Of a DNA stretch of 64,000 nt, positions 20,964 through 32,690 are shown piece by piece; position 1 is the stretch's first letter; the number at the start of each line of letters is the position of its first letter. Location: positions 496,001 through 560,000 of the forward strand of contig JANFAH010000017.1 in NCBI GenBank assembly GCA_024663395.1, read 5' to 3'. Origin of the DNA: Pisolithus tinctorius (taxonomy: Eukaryota; Basidiomycota; Agaricomycetes; Boletales; Pisolithaceae). The translations under genes were made by a program, and so were the position numbers. The notes beneath the pieces are model-generated. The model was not told the origin of the DNA. It did not search any database and was given only the letters and a program-made list of their open reading frames with translations.

Positions 20964-22028
20964 TTATGCCGGGGAGTTAGTGTGTATAAGTAGTAAAGAC
21001 AGAGAGAGGAGGGGGAGCAGAGAGCATGAAGCGGGAAGTGGAAATGTGAAATTAGTTCGGATGGCATTGGGAATGCATGTGTTCCTCACCTTTCTGAGGT
21101 TCTCGAGCTCCTGGCTACGTTCTTTGTCCAATATTTCTTCCTGAGCATCATTCAGTAGATCTTGGTTCAATTCAAATAGTGACCAGGTGTTGAGTGTTGA
21201 TAGGGCATGATGCCATCTCTGTCTCTGCTGGCTTTGGTAGAGGAGTAGCGCTTTCTTCAGATGCACCCATGGTGAGCAACACCAGGGATGGGCTTCGATG
21301 GCCATCCAAAAGTCTACATGCATATCTACCCTCTCTTCCTCCCAATCGTGTTCCTTCATAGCACTTATCAGATGGATGGAGGCTTCTCCGAACTGCTCCC
21401 AGGTCAGGTCCTCATCCTTTATAACGGACGACTTATCTCTGGTGGTTGACGCTGGCACCCAGAGGTGCTGGTCATTGTCAGCTTTGAGTAGGGTCAGGGC
21501 CTCGTCGTCTATCGAGGGGTTGAATGTTTCTGCTTCTGCTAGGCCAATATTGGTGAAGAAGTACAGTTCGCAGTATTTGCCCTTCTTGAGTTTGCACGCT
21601 GTGTACGGCGAGGGAATGTTGATGGGACCCAAGGGGACTCCTACTTTGCATATCAGAGCATGCTTGGTTCTGTTCTTTTTCCATTCTTCCACTCGTGCTG
21701 TTTCAGCTTCTTCGATTCTGCGGCATTGTCACTCAGCGAGTTCTTCTTTGGATTGTTCCACTTTGTCTCGAGCTCTTTGGGCCTCTTGTTCCTTGCGCAT
21801 TTCCCAGTTAAGATTCTCCTTGTTGTTGTTTAGAACCCAAAGGGTTGCTAGAATATTTGTGGCTTGTTGGTCATCTACTACATCGTTAATGAGTTGTAAA
21901 CGAGCTTCCTGATACTCCTCTGTGGTGAAGTTGGGCTGTATAGCCAAGTTGGGATTTTCCATTCGATGAGAGTTAGGGCATTGTTTCTGTGAAAAATGAG
22001 AGGAGATCTGCGCAACGGCTGGAGGCAC
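20964..22028 (-). CDS. Gag-like protein of the DIRS-like element
   Basis: A frame starting at an ATG at 22028, with a second ATG at 21967 (MENPNLAIQPNF). A charged, probably coiled-coil stretch follows (EEYQEARLQLINDVV to QRARDKVEQSKEEL). An in-frame TGA at 21729, one step from CGA, separates it from the main block (WKKNRTKHALICKVGVPLG, HVDFWMAIEAHPWC). The probable end is at a GTAAGG-like donor near 21090. Position and composition suggest gag; no domain is recognised. Confidence 0.5.
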
Positions 22029-22084
22029 AGAATCTGCAATTCGCGAAGTGTGCAGAAGACAAGAGACGTGTCACACTTTGCTTA

Positions 22085-22502
22085 CTCATGCATGGACTAA
22101 ATTCTATGCAATGCTCCATAAACTCCGCTTACATAGAAAACTAACAATGCCAATCTGATCACTGCATATAGGTATTATGCCAATACCCTGGTGGATGCAA
22201 CCAGAGAGTGGCAATCACATGTTGAGCAGCATGCCATGCTTACCAGATTCCAGCAACAGTTAGCAGATTGTCTGGAGGAAGAGCTGGCAGGTGGAGGCTA
22301 CCATCTTAAACCAGACCAGCTACAATTTGTATATTTAACTCATTTCAATGAACATTATGTTGAATGGAATTGGAGAAGTGCACAAATTGGCCAGGATTGG
22401 ATTTCAACAGTGGGTTATGGTACATGGTAGCTACACTGGCAGTTCTTGCACTGTGCACTATATATGTTTGTTGCAAGTCTACAGGACAACATTAGGTACT
22501 GG
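22085..22502 (+). other. Fragment of an unrecognised gene before Gypsy-1
   Basis: An 80-codon plus-strand frame (22191-22430) with WQSHVEQHAMLTRFQQQLAD and HFNEHYVEWNWRSAQIGQDW looks protein-like (helical, W-rich) but I do not recognise it. The surrounding DNA is CpG-poor. The Gypsy-1 target duplication ACTGG occupies 22498-22502. Confidence 0.35.
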
Positions 22503-22988
22503 TGTCATATACCGAGAAACCCTCGGTTCGGTCTTACGCTTAGAACGCCAAGTCAACGCTGAATGCCGAAACAAACCCTGTTCCTTACTATACTTTTCTA
22601 GTTAGCCTTCTGTACTGCCCTTGCTTGTGCCAGGGCAGTGTCTGTCTCCGGCTCTCTGATCCCTGTCTCCTCGCTTAACCTTTAGTTGGTTCCTTGTACA
22701 GCTATTTAGTCCCCCACCGGCAACCCTGGCCTTCGGGTTACCAGTCTTCGGTATATATACTCTACGTATGTTGTACTTAGCCCCTCAGTCTGAATATCAA
22801 CTTAGTTCACCCCAAGTCCCCAGCTTAAGCCCGAGTTGACTCTCGGCTTTCACTCCTGATCCCCCTTGGCTTTCTCTGACCTCAACCCGGCTTGCACAAG
22901 GGTCTAGCGCACGAGCTAAGACCAAGGGTTGTTGCCCCCGGCGCTCGGCCTTCAGCCTTCGACCCCTGTCCTAGTCATGGACTTAACA
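22503..22988 (+). repeat. 5' LTR of Gypsy-1
   Basis: Begins TGTCATATACC and ends GGACTTAACA. It contains GGTATATATACTC (22750), a likely TATA box, and CpG-bearing short repeats around CTCGGTTCGG. Confidence 0.95.
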
Positions 22989-23028
22989 GTATATTCAGAC
23001 TTCCACTTGTGCAAGTCACTCACCACCC

Positions 23029-24399
23029 ATGACCAGAACTCGCACCCAAGCTCGAGCAGACTGCGCTTTAGAATCTGCCTCTGCCTCGAGACCAACCCAA
23101 CCTGAAACCTCAGACGACCTTCGCCGCCAGTCGGCCGTCAGTTCCCTCGCCAGTCACCGCCGGACTTCTGCAGTCATGCAGCAGTTCCAAGGATTCTCAG
23201 CCTGTCGTTCCGGTACTGCACCGGCTTCCAATGATCGAGGTACACCAACACCAGCCGGTCGTCAACCTCCCGCTCCCTTTGGTAACCCCAGAGGTGATGG
23301 TGACAACGACCCGGACGACTCTGACCATCACTCCAGTGATGACGACAATGATAATAACGACAATCCTTTCAGGCCTAATCCCGAGGAAGGCGAACACAAG
23401 GAAACTGAAGGAAACCTACAGCTAAGGGTCTTAGACAGCCTCGCCAGGGCCGTACAATCCCTCGCCCGGTCTTCCCGCCGAGACACCGAAGGAAGCTCAG
23501 GATCAGCCAAGGTCCGAGAGCCGGACACCTTCGACGGCACCGACCCAAAGAAGCTCCAACAGTTCCTCGTCCAGTGCGAGTTAACTTTCCAGAACAAACC
23601 CCGAACCTTCCGCAATGAGCGCCGAAAGGTAACCTTCGCTCAATCCTACCTCAAAGGAATGGCACTTGAATGGTTCGAGCCAGACCTTCTTCTCACCGGC
23701 GAACCTGAGGACCCACCCCTGTGGATGGACAGCTGGCGCGAGTTTGTCATTGAACTCCAGTCGACCTTCGGTCCCCATGACCCAGTAGCAGAAGCCGAGA
23801 GCCAGCTCGACCACCTAACTATGAAAGAAACCCACCGCATCAATAAATACATGGTCGAGTTCAATAGGCTAGCTACCCAGGTCCGGGGATACGGCAATGG
23901 GGCTCTCCGCCACTTCTTCTATGCCAGTCTCCCTGACCGAATCAAAGACGAGATAAGCCGGGTAGGCAAACCCCACACCCTTGAAGACCTTCGCCGTCTA
24001 GCTCAGGACATAGATGCCCGCTACTGGGAACGACGCGAGGAGGTCCAATGCCAGAACTGGTCTTCCAGTAACCAGAACTCGTCAAAGACCGGCAACAGAG
24101 ACTCAAACACCGACAAAGGGAAAACCTTGGCATCCAATACCTCCCAGTCCCCTGCTACACCAAAGACCGGCAGTACCAATGCCAGGTCTTCAAAGCCCAA
24201 AACAGCCAGCAACAAACTCGGCAAGGACAGAAAGTTAACAGCTGCCGAGTGAAAGCGACATTTCAACCTAAAGCTCTGCATGTTCTGTGGAGGGGATGGT
24301 CACGTAGCCAAGGAATGCCCCAAGAAGGTGGCCAAAGCTAGAGCAGCTGCGGCAGCTCCGGAAGCCACACCGGAGGCCTCCACCAAGGCAAAAAAATAG
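23029..24399 (+). CDS. Gag of Gypsy-1
   Basis: Starts at the ATG at 23029. A disordered acidic region (about 100-130) is followed by the retrotransposon gag domain with FDGTDPKKLQQFLVQCEL, ALEWFEPDLL and INKYMVEFNRLATQVRGYG. A CCHC zinc knuckle (CMFCGGDGHVAKEC) lies at about 24280-24320. A TGA at 24250, one step from CGA, stands just before the knuckle; the frame then runs to TAG at 24397. pol follows in another frame, so a ribosomal frameshift or a separate start would be needed. Confidence 0.9.
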
Positions 24400-27300
24400 T
24401 CAGCGGTCCTCAGAACCTCGCACACCCTGAGGACCATGTTGACTCCGGTGGTGTGCTCTCGGAGGTTAAGCTCAACGCGTCCACTCTTTGTAACCCAAAT
24501 AGTCTTATGCCTACCATTTCTCTAGCATCCTACGACGAGCCGGTGTTCCCAGTACTCGTCGACTCCAGCTCTATGCACTGTTTTATAGATATAAAGTTTG
24601 CAAATAAAATCTCTGTTCCCCTTTACTCCGTCCCGCCAGTCCAGCTTCGGCTGTTTGACGGCACATCCAACTCGGTCATCACCCAGGCAGCAGATCTCGT
24701 CTTCGTTTTTCCCTCCGGCGATGCAACCCCAGTCACCCTCTATGCAACCCCACTGGACTCCGAGTGCAAGGCAGTCTTAGGATACAACTGGCTCACCCAA
24801 CACAATCTGTCGATTGACTGGGTCTTGAGCAGTATTAGATTCCAGACACCCGTACAATGAGTGCCAGACCCCCCGACGTCACCCCCTGGCCCCGAGCCTT
24901 TGGCTCCCGGACCAACCACCCTCGGCTCTAATGAGCATCTGACCCCACAATTAGAGAAACTGGTTGCACCAGGCTTGACTTGCCCACCTATCGCCTTCAT
25001 CAATGCCGCGGCCTATGTCCGGGCATGTAAACTTGAAGGGTCTTCTCAGTTCAGCCTCCAGCTTCATCCCTCGGCCCTCACCTCTCTTCGGTCTTCAAAA
25101 GTAGAAGACGCACCGAACCTCTCTGGTGTTCCACCGGAGTACCATGAGTACGCTGACGTGTTCAGTAAATCCAAAGCCACTACCCTAGCACCCCACCGAG
25201 AACACAATCTTAAAATCGAGCTGGAAGGAGACTCATCACCACCCCTCGGCCCTATCTACTCCCTGTCACCGGTAGAGCTTGAAGCTCTCCGGGCCTTCCT
25301 AGACGAGCATCTGGCTACCGGGTTCATCTGACTGACCTCTTCCCCCCACAGAGCGCCGGTCCTCTTTGTCAAGAAGAAGGACGGCTCCCTTCGGCTTTGT
25401 GTTGACTTCCGGGGCTTGAACAAAATTACTAAAAAGGACTGATACCCACTCCCCCTCATCACCGACCTCCTGGACTCACCATCCTGGGCCAAGGTTTACA
25501 CCAAAATCGACCTCAGACATGCATATCACCTGGTCCGGATCACCAATGGTGATGAATGGAAAACCACGTTCCGCACTCGGTATGGGTCCTTTGAATGGGT
25601 TGTTATGCCTTTCGGCCTGTCCAATGCCCCGGTGGCGTTCCAACGCTTTGTCAACACGGTGTTTGCCGACCTCCTAGATGTATGTGTCGTGGTCTACCTG
25701 GACGACATACTCATCTACTCCAATGATGAGAACTCGCACCGGCAGCATGTTAAAGAGGTTCTACACTGACTCTGGAAACATGGCCTGTATGCCAAACCAG
25801 AAAAATGTGAGTTCCATTCCGAATCGGTAGAATACCTAGGATACTGCCTTTCACCGACCGGCCTCACCATGTCCGGTGAAAAGATCAAAGCCGTCTGCGA
25901 CTGGCCCGAGCCCCAGAAGGTCAAGGACATCCAATCCTTCCTAGGCTTCGCCAACTTCTACCGACGCTTCATCTACAACTACTCAGACATCGTCGTCCCC
26001 TTGACCTGCCTCACACGAAAAAACATACCCTGGAACTTCTCTGAGGAGTGCTGATCGGCCTTCAATACGCTCAAAGAAGCTTTCACCACCACTCCTGTCC
26101 TTACTCACTTTGTTCCTGGTGCTCAACTCACAGTGGAAACCGATGCTTTGGACTATGCCATCGCTGGCATACTATCCATCACCAGTGAAGACGACCAACT
26201 TCACCCGGTCGCCTTTTACTCCCGGACACTGTCTGCACCGGAGCTCAACTATGACACCCACGATAAGGAGCTGCTCGCTATCTTTGAAGCCTTCCGGGCC
26301 TGGAGACACTACTTGGAGGGTGCCCCTCTACCCATTGATGTGGTCACCGACCACAAGAACCTAGAATACTTCTCGACCTCTAAGGTACTCACATGCCGGC
26401 AAGCCCGGTGGTCCGAGTACTTGTCACAGTTCAACCTCGTCATGTGTTTCCGCCCGGGTAAGCTCGGTGCTAAGCCCGACACTCTCACTAGACGATGGGA
26501 CATCTACCTCAAAGAGGGGGATAGGGGCTATGCCCAGGCAAACCCCCACAACCTCCGACCGGTGTTCACGCAAGAACAGTTGGTCTCAGCTCTCCACGCC
26601 ACATGCTTGGAGTACCCCGTACTACGTGCCAGCCTTCTAATGGACGTAGAGCAACTCCACAACGAAATACTCACTGCACTACCCTCAGACCCACTATCCC
26701 AACACCGACTTACAGACACCTCCGACCCTCGGTGGTCGGTTGACAGCACCGGTCTGCTACGCCTTGATAACCGGATCTATGTACCAGATGCCAACGACCT
26801 TCGGCTCAAGGTCCTTCGGTACAAGCATGATCACCCGCTGTCAAGACACTTCGGCCAGAATCAGACATTGGAACTGATCCGGCGAGAGTACACCTGGCCT
26901 GGTGTCCGCACCTTCGTCAAAGAGTACGTGAAGTCCTGCACTACGTGTGCAAGAGCCAAAACACCCAGACACCGACCATACGGCACCCTAAAACAACTGC
27001 TGATACCGGAAAAGCCATGGAATTCCATTTCTATGGATTTCATTGAACACCTACCGGCATCCGGTGGTCACACCGCTATCCTAGTGGTCATGGACCGACT
27101 ATCCAAGCAGGCTGTATTCATACCCACCCACGACACTATTACCTCCCCTGAGCTTGCTAAGCTCTTTCTACTCCATGTCTTCTCAAAACATGGTGTCCCG
27201 GCACATGTAACCTCCGACCGAGGCTCTGAATTTGTCTCACACTTCTTCCGGTCCTTGGGCAAAGCGCTGGATATGCGCCTACACTTCACTTCTGGATACC

Positions 27301-28109
27301 ACCCGGAAGGAGATGGCCAGACTGAGCGAGCAAACCAGACCTTGGAACAGTACCTCCGGGTATATTGCAACTACCAACAGGACAACTGGGCCGAGTTACT
27401 TCCGTTGGCCGAGTTTGCCTACAACAATGCCCCGAGTGCCACCACCGGTGTCTCCCCTGTCTTCGCCAACAAGGGCTACCACCCTAACCTCTCAGTCTTC
27501 CCTGAAAGGGACTTATCCTCGGTATGGGCGAGGGACTACGCTGTGGACCTAGACAAACTACACCAGTGCCTATGAGAAGAGATGGCACTAGCCCAAGCCA
27601 GATACCAAGGTCCAGCAGATGCGAAAAGGCTACCGGCGCCCAAGATCAACCTCAGCGACCAGGTCTACATCAAAGCCAAGTACTTCCGGACCACAAGACC
27701 ATCACAGAAACTCGCAGACAAGAACCTAGGTCCCTACTCAGTAATAGCCCAACCTGGCACTCACTCGTTCACCCTTCATCTCCCAGACTCCATGCGTGCG
27801 GTACACCTGGTGTTCCACGTGTCACAACTAGAACCGGCACACCCCAATGTCATCCCAAACCGAACACAGCCACCACCACCACCGGTCGAGGTGGATGGTG
27901 AACCAGAGTACGAGATCGCCGAGATCCTCGACTCAAAGGTAGACCGGCGATGAAAGTGCAAGCTGCAGTACCTGGTGCGCTGGGCTGGCTATGAGGGCAC
28001 CGACGAAGAAACATCCTGGCTACCGGCCACTGAGCTGGGCAACGCTGAGGATCTACTCACTGCTTTCCATGCCAGCTATCCCAGTAAACCTGGACCAGTC
28101 ACTAACTAA
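24400..28109 (+). pseudogene. Pol polyprotein of Gypsy-1 with in-frame TGA codons
   Basis: The protease region has VLVDSSSMHCFID, where DSG is usual. RT runs from about 25200, with [18 protein letters not shown], the YLDDILIYS catalytic box (about 25700) and FLGFANFYRRFI. RNase H has TVETDALDYAIAGIL. Integrase has the HHCC finger (H-x-x-x-H and CTTC, 26825-26950) and DDE residues in SMDFIEHLP, TSDRGSEF and YHPEGDGQTERANQTLEQ. The C-terminus is chromo-like (LQYLVRWAGYEGTDEETSW). In one frame there are TGAs at 24858, 25329, 25440, 25767, 26052, 27573 and 27951; most fit CGA to TGA or TGG to TGA. The natural end is TAA at 28107. The domain order is that of chromoviruses. Confidence 0.95.
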
Positions 28110-28229
28110 ACATACCTTTCTTTTCTTTCTCCCTTGTTTCCTTACTCTTGTTTTTTCTTTACTACACCAAGAACCGTTAGATGCATTGAATACTATGTAC
28201 ATACATCGGCATTCGACCCCAGTCAGCGT

Positions 28230-29331
28230 TTACTCGGAGTCCCCCTTGAACACCTCCCCCTCGCTCGTCCGGAGCGCCTTCTCCTCCCCACTCTCAGAAC
28301 CGGACCACCGACCTTTCATATGCACATCCTCGGGCCAGCGCATGACCCCCTCATCCAGCTCTATCCCCGCTCCCTCGCGATCTGACCGGAGACTCTCGAG
28401 TTCCAGGTCTGCCACATCTGAGTGCAGCTCCTCGCTGGTCTCGGATACTGGGGTGGTCGGGCGAAGAGCGAACTCGAACTCACCCAGCAGGTCACCCAGC
28501 TGGCTGTTGAACCGGCACTGGGTCTCTCGTCCGGCCCGCATCTCTGCGGTTTGTCGGTCCATGGCCACTGCGATCAGTTCGAATCCCTTGATCACCACCG
28601 CCACTAGGGGGTTGGAGGGAGTGGCAGCGGCCGTGACTACTCCCGAGGGACTGGCTTCTGACTCACCAGGGATCACAGACCCGACTCGGGTGACCTTCTT
28701 CTTTTCCCCGGCCCTCGGCGATGTGACATCCTCCGGCGCTCTCTTCTTCCCAGCCTTTGCCCTGGCTTCTTCAACCTCGGGCTCCACCCCCTCAGGCAAC
28801 TCGCACCTGACCTTCATTTCGGTGCACTGGTCGCACGTCCTCTTCTTGCACTTACTTTGCTGCGCGCGGCCAAAGCTGCACGACACTCGACCCTTCTCGC
28901 ACTGTCGGCACGACCTGGTGCTCACAACCCCGGCAGTCTTCTCCCACTCCTTGCCTTTCGGCTCTCCTGCCTTCTGTTGCGCCTGGGTCTCCCGTTCCCA
29001 GCGCTCGGCTTCCAATCACTCCTGCTCTTTCCTCTCGGCCTCCAGACACTCCTGTTCTCGCCTTTCGGCCTCTAACCGCTCCTGCTCCTGCCTTTCGGCT
29101 TCCACCCGCTCCCTCTCGCGCTGCTCTGCCTCTAGTCGCTCCCTCTCGAGCCTCTCTGCCTCAAGCTGGGCAGCTTCTTCCCTCGCAGCCTTGCACTGCT
29201 TGTGCTCGGCCATCTTAGCCCAGATGTTGGCCTCCTCGTCGTCGCTGGTGATCTGGAGCTCGGGCGTGGTGGCCTTCTGAAAGCCGGATGGGTCGTTGAG
29301 TACGCATGGGGAAGCTCGATGGGAAGACATG
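28230..29331 (-). CDS. Antisense coiled-coil/Zn2Cys6-like protein of Gypsy-1
   Basis: Runs opposite to gag-pol between the chromodomain and the 3' LTR. The preferred start is the ATG at 29331 ([11 protein letters not shown]). An acidic start ([15 protein letters not shown]) is followed by about 80 residues of E/R/Q-rich heptad-like repeats ([15 protein letters not shown]), a likely coiled coil. Next comes a cysteine cluster spaced C-x2-C-x6-C-x14-C-x2-C-x6-C ([13 protein letters not shown] ... [12 protein letters not shown]), close to fungal Zn2Cys6 binuclear clusters. After a basic PRAGEKKKV segment there is a helical C-terminal region ([16 protein letters not shown]). One in-frame TGA at 29016 is one step from CGA; the end is TAA at 28230. 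Gypsy-2 has a diverged gene with the same layout in the same place. It could bind DNA or chromatin; function unknown. Confidence 0.7.
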
Positions 29332-29470
29332 ATGAAGAAGTTGGGAGAAAATGATCTTCGCAAAAACGCACCTTTTAACCCTGGGGAGCACATGTTCCAT
29401 CGGCACGGCGACTGCTGACCTCGTGTACCTTAGGGCGGGTCTTGAGGGCTTGACCCTAAGGGGGGGATAC

Positions 29471-29956
29471 TGTCATATACCAAGAAACCCTCGGTTCGGT
29501 CTTACGCTCAGAACGCCGAGTCAACGCCGAATGCCGAAACAAACCCTGTTCCTTACTATACTTTTCTAGTTAGCCTTCTGTACTGCCCTCGCTTGTGCCA
29601 GGGCAGTGTCTGTCTCCAGCTCTCTGATCCCTGTCTCCTCGCTTAACCTTTAGTTGGTTCCTTGTACAGCTATTTAGTCCCCCACCGGCAACCCCGGCCT
29701 TCGGGTTACCGGTCTTCGGTATATATACTCTACGTACGTTGTACTTAGCCCCTCAGTCTGAATATCAACTTAGTTCACCCCAAGTCCCCAGCTTAAGCCC
29801 GAGTTGACTCTCGGCTTTCACTCCTGATCCCCCTCGGCTTTCTCTGACCTCAACCCGGCTTGCGCAAGGGTCTAGCGCACAAGCTAAGACCAAGGGTTGT
29901 TGCCCCCGGTGCTCGGCCTTTGGCCTTCGACCCCCGTCCCAGTCACGGACTTAACA
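29471..29956 (+). repeat. 3' LTR of Gypsy-1
   Basis: Same length as the 5' LTR. All observed differences from it are transitions, most turning CG in one copy into TG or CA in the other. Followed by the target duplication ACTGG. Confidence 0.95.
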
Positions 29957-29969
29957 ACTGGCCTCAATT

Positions 29970-32211
29970 CTACCTTTGCCTCCTCATGGTTGGGGTAGGA
30001 CAATTATCATCTGGCTGCCACAGGGGCCTATGATTCCACTCTGGGCAATGAGCCACACCATCCTCTTCTGCTTGATCTGACAGTCTATCTTCCCTGTCCA
30101 TTGCATGGCCACTAGGCCTGGCATTCAAATTCCTACCCACCAGATCAACTCCTGACATAGGTAAGCATGTGTAATTGTGTTATGGATGTATACCTACAAT
30201 CATTAGGTGTTGGCCCTTCCCCACTGCCACCATTTCCACAGTGGGACTTGGATATGACTGTGTTATCATTCTGGCTGGCTGTAGAATGCTGTAATGAGAG
30301 GATTAACCAAGTGTGCATGGAAACTGACCATTGGATCTGATTCATGGCTTGGGCTTGGGCTTCCTTGCAGTTGAATTGCCACCATCATTGGCATGATTGT
30401 CTGATACAATTCTATCAGCAATATTCATTGTTGCCAGATACCACTTACCAGCTGGCTTGGGGTATTCAGTAGCTGTATTGTGCCAGTCTGATGTGGACTG
30501 GTTCCATCATCTGTTGTCCTCCTGTGCATTGGATGTTCCAGTAGGATGATCTTTGGCACACAATTCCAAGGTCATGTTAGGGTTACCAGTAAAGAATCTG
30601 ACTGGCTCTGACATACCATCTATCTGTTGCCATTTGGTGGAAGGTTTTGTTTTGTGGGAGGAGCTGGTTCCTCCTCTGAGTGATGTCCATAGTCAGAGCC
30701 TTCAATGGAATTTACTTAATGCATGATCAGTTATGTATATCCAAATTGATCATGACCTCACCTTCCATCCAGGGTCTCTTCCCTTTGGCTTTTTCTGACC
30801 AGTGGTGGTGTTTGGAAACTGGCTCCTCCAGGGAACCATCCTGAGATCTCCACCTTTGGAACTGGAAGACATCTTCTGGGTGCTCCTGCTGTCACTCCTT
30901 CCAGAACTCCAAGGTTTTGATTAGTTCATGATGTGTCAGCCTGGTGGGCTCTTTGAATGGGATATTGGGAGGAAGATACTTGGAAGACACATAGGATGCC
31001 CAGTTGTCAGCTATTGCAGCCCAAGGTACACTGGCATTTGTCTTCCCACAAGCCAAGCCTGTGTTTAGATGTTAGTAACTCATTGACCATGCAAATTGGC
31101 ATGTATGATAATGGCTGGTTATGAACACCCTCATGATGTCCTTTAATTCCAGTGTCCATAAGTCCAAGAGATTTGGAAGAATGGGCATGCCATCATCATT
31201 GGTGGACAGGGAGAATTGAGACCACTTTTTTCCTTTCCATGCTTTTACTGTGGTTTGACCAGCCTCATCCTCTCCACTGCCATCCTCTGTACAATTGGCC
31301 TCAAAGGCTTTCTTTGCACAGGCTGACCACTTTCCATGAAGGTCTCCCCAATCTGAATAGAGCTCTCCATTGCCCAGCTTGTCATTGAAGTCATTCCTAC
31401 ACTGGTCAGATATGGTGAAGCCTGTCAGGAAAGCATTCACACTCCAACCATCACTTCACCATCCTTATCCTTCCATGCTGACATGATCACCACTCTCATC
31501 CCACACTGCTTCCACATGTCATATGCAAACTGTTTTGCATACTTTTGGCCCTTACTTGTTGCTGCTCTGCATTTAAGTTAGTACTGCCCATGTGAGAACT
31601 TGGATGCTTACTCTGCCTGGGCTTTGGGTGGCAGCTTTCTCTCATTCCACTCTTTTGCCAAATGGGCTGCCTGGTCCAATTCAGCCTTGGTCAACAACTG
31701 GACTACATTCTGAATGGCCAGCTGATAGTGTTTGATCATAGCCAACATCCCAGGCTGTATTCTGGCCTTCACAAGTACTTGCTGGATATCCTTCTTATGT
31801 TGCAGCTTGATCACCTTTAGGGCAGTCCATTTGGAGCCATACTTGACCAGGGACTTCTGTGCCCAGGACCAACTGTTGTTATACATCCAGTTCTTGATGG
31901 CCTGTAAAATATTCTTAACACAACTGCAAGCACATCAAAACTGACAAGTTTACCATCCATTTTCCATTCCATTCATTTTGTTTGAGGCTCTTGTTGGCAT
32001 CCAGCTGCTTGATTTTGTTCCACATGCCCTCCATCAGTGAGGCCCTTTTGTTTGTGACAGCTTCCTTCCAATCCTTTAGACTGTCTTGGAGGATTTGAAG
32101 TTCATCCAGTCTCAGCTTTCCTGGCACAGATTTTGCTGTCTCCATGCTATCTGAGCTAGATTCCTCATCTGAGGTATTAACACAATTAGTACTGTGATCG
32201 CTGCTGGCCAT
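29970..32211 (-). pseudogene. HMG-like accessory protein of KDZ element B
   Basis: Starts at the ATG at 32211 (MASSDHSTNCVN), with an acidic serine-rich start, then LDELQILQDSLKDWKEAV. The HMG-like segment is HYQLAIQNVVQLLTKAEL...LAKEWNERKLPPKAQAE (about 31608-31740). The later block QKYAKQFAYDMWKQCGMRVVI (about 31510) and the block PWAAIADNWASYVSSKYLPP with THHELIKTLEFWKE (30890-31010) occur in the order seen in KDZ-associated HMG-like proteins. It is divergent from KDZ-B, unlike element A where the two genes are co-oriented. Several frame breaks and the lack of CpG indicate decay. The 3' end reaches nearly to the Gypsy-1 insertion. Confidence 0.6.
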
Positions 32212-32690
32212 TCTAAATGTTGGAGAAGGTGTTGGGGTTGGTTAGTTGCAGGTAATGTTACCCTCTGTTGAAAGAAAATTTGGAGTTCTGTTCCTCATAG
32301 TTACCATCACCCATTCTTGAATAAAGTTCCAGGGGCTGAGTAATATTCTGGTCATGATACATACCCATTGTTAGTATGATCTTGTTCCAGTTGATTGGTA
32401 CCATGGCCAAACATGGTAAGCTGATTCATCTATCATCTAATCTGCTACTATATATAGATAAAGTATAGTTTGATCCCAATTGGATCTTCTGACATTGATT
32501 CTGAAATCCAACTCAAATTATAGTTGTGCTGGGCATCACAATGAGGCATGTATGGCTGAGGCCTGCAGACATCCTGCAAGGACTTGATACTAGACATGGC
32601 AAGTCATGAATCACCTGAGCTGCAGTGGCCACCCTGGTAACCCATGTCACCTGGAAAAAGGTGAAAACAACCAGGGGATCCAAAGAAAAG
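32212..32690. promoter_or_regulatory. Divergent spacer between HMG-like B and KDZ-B
   Basis: About 480 bp between two diverging ATGs. CTATATATAGATAAAG near 32450 offers TATA-like sequence on both strands. CpG is almost absent, unlike the equivalent promoter of element A. Confidence 0.35.

Larger units (their letters stand above)
17487..22060 (-). mobile_element. DIRS-like (tyrosine recombinase) retrotransposon, 3'-truncated
   Basis: The minus-strand order is gag-like gene, zinc-knuckle region, reverse transcriptase, RNase H, tyrosine recombinase, which defines DIRS-type elements. There is no DDE integrase and no LTR. The recombinase is cut at 17486 by the terminal repeat of element A, and I cannot find the missing part left of 1026. 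CpG is better retained than in the Gypsy-2/KDZ-B region. The right limit is uncertain (about 22060-22140). Confidence 0.75.
22503..29956 (+). mobile_element. Gypsy-1: full-length Ty3/Gypsy chromovirus
   Basis: LTRs at 22503-22988 and 29471-29956, both 486 bp and TG...CA, differ at about 18 positions by eye, all transitions. The perfect 5-bp target duplication ACTGG is at 22498-22502 and 29957-29961. The order is gag, protease, RT, RNase H, integrase, chromodomain, then an antisense gene before the 3' LTR. The element keeps many CpGs, unlike Gypsy-2, so it is the youngest large insertion here. Internal TGA codons disable the polyprotein. Confidence 0.95.

Noticed and set aside
24400..28109. 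Use of an alternative genetic code with TGA as an amino acid
   Set aside because: TGA ends or breaks appear where Arg or Trp stood in relatives, which single deamination steps explain. Other frames here end at TGA normally.
27991..29280. A 429-codon plus-strand frame at the Gypsy-1 3' end
   Set aside because: It is the complement of the antisense gene, whose own frame shows coiled coil, cysteine cluster and a relative in Gypsy-2. The plus-strand product is low-complexity Ser/Leu.
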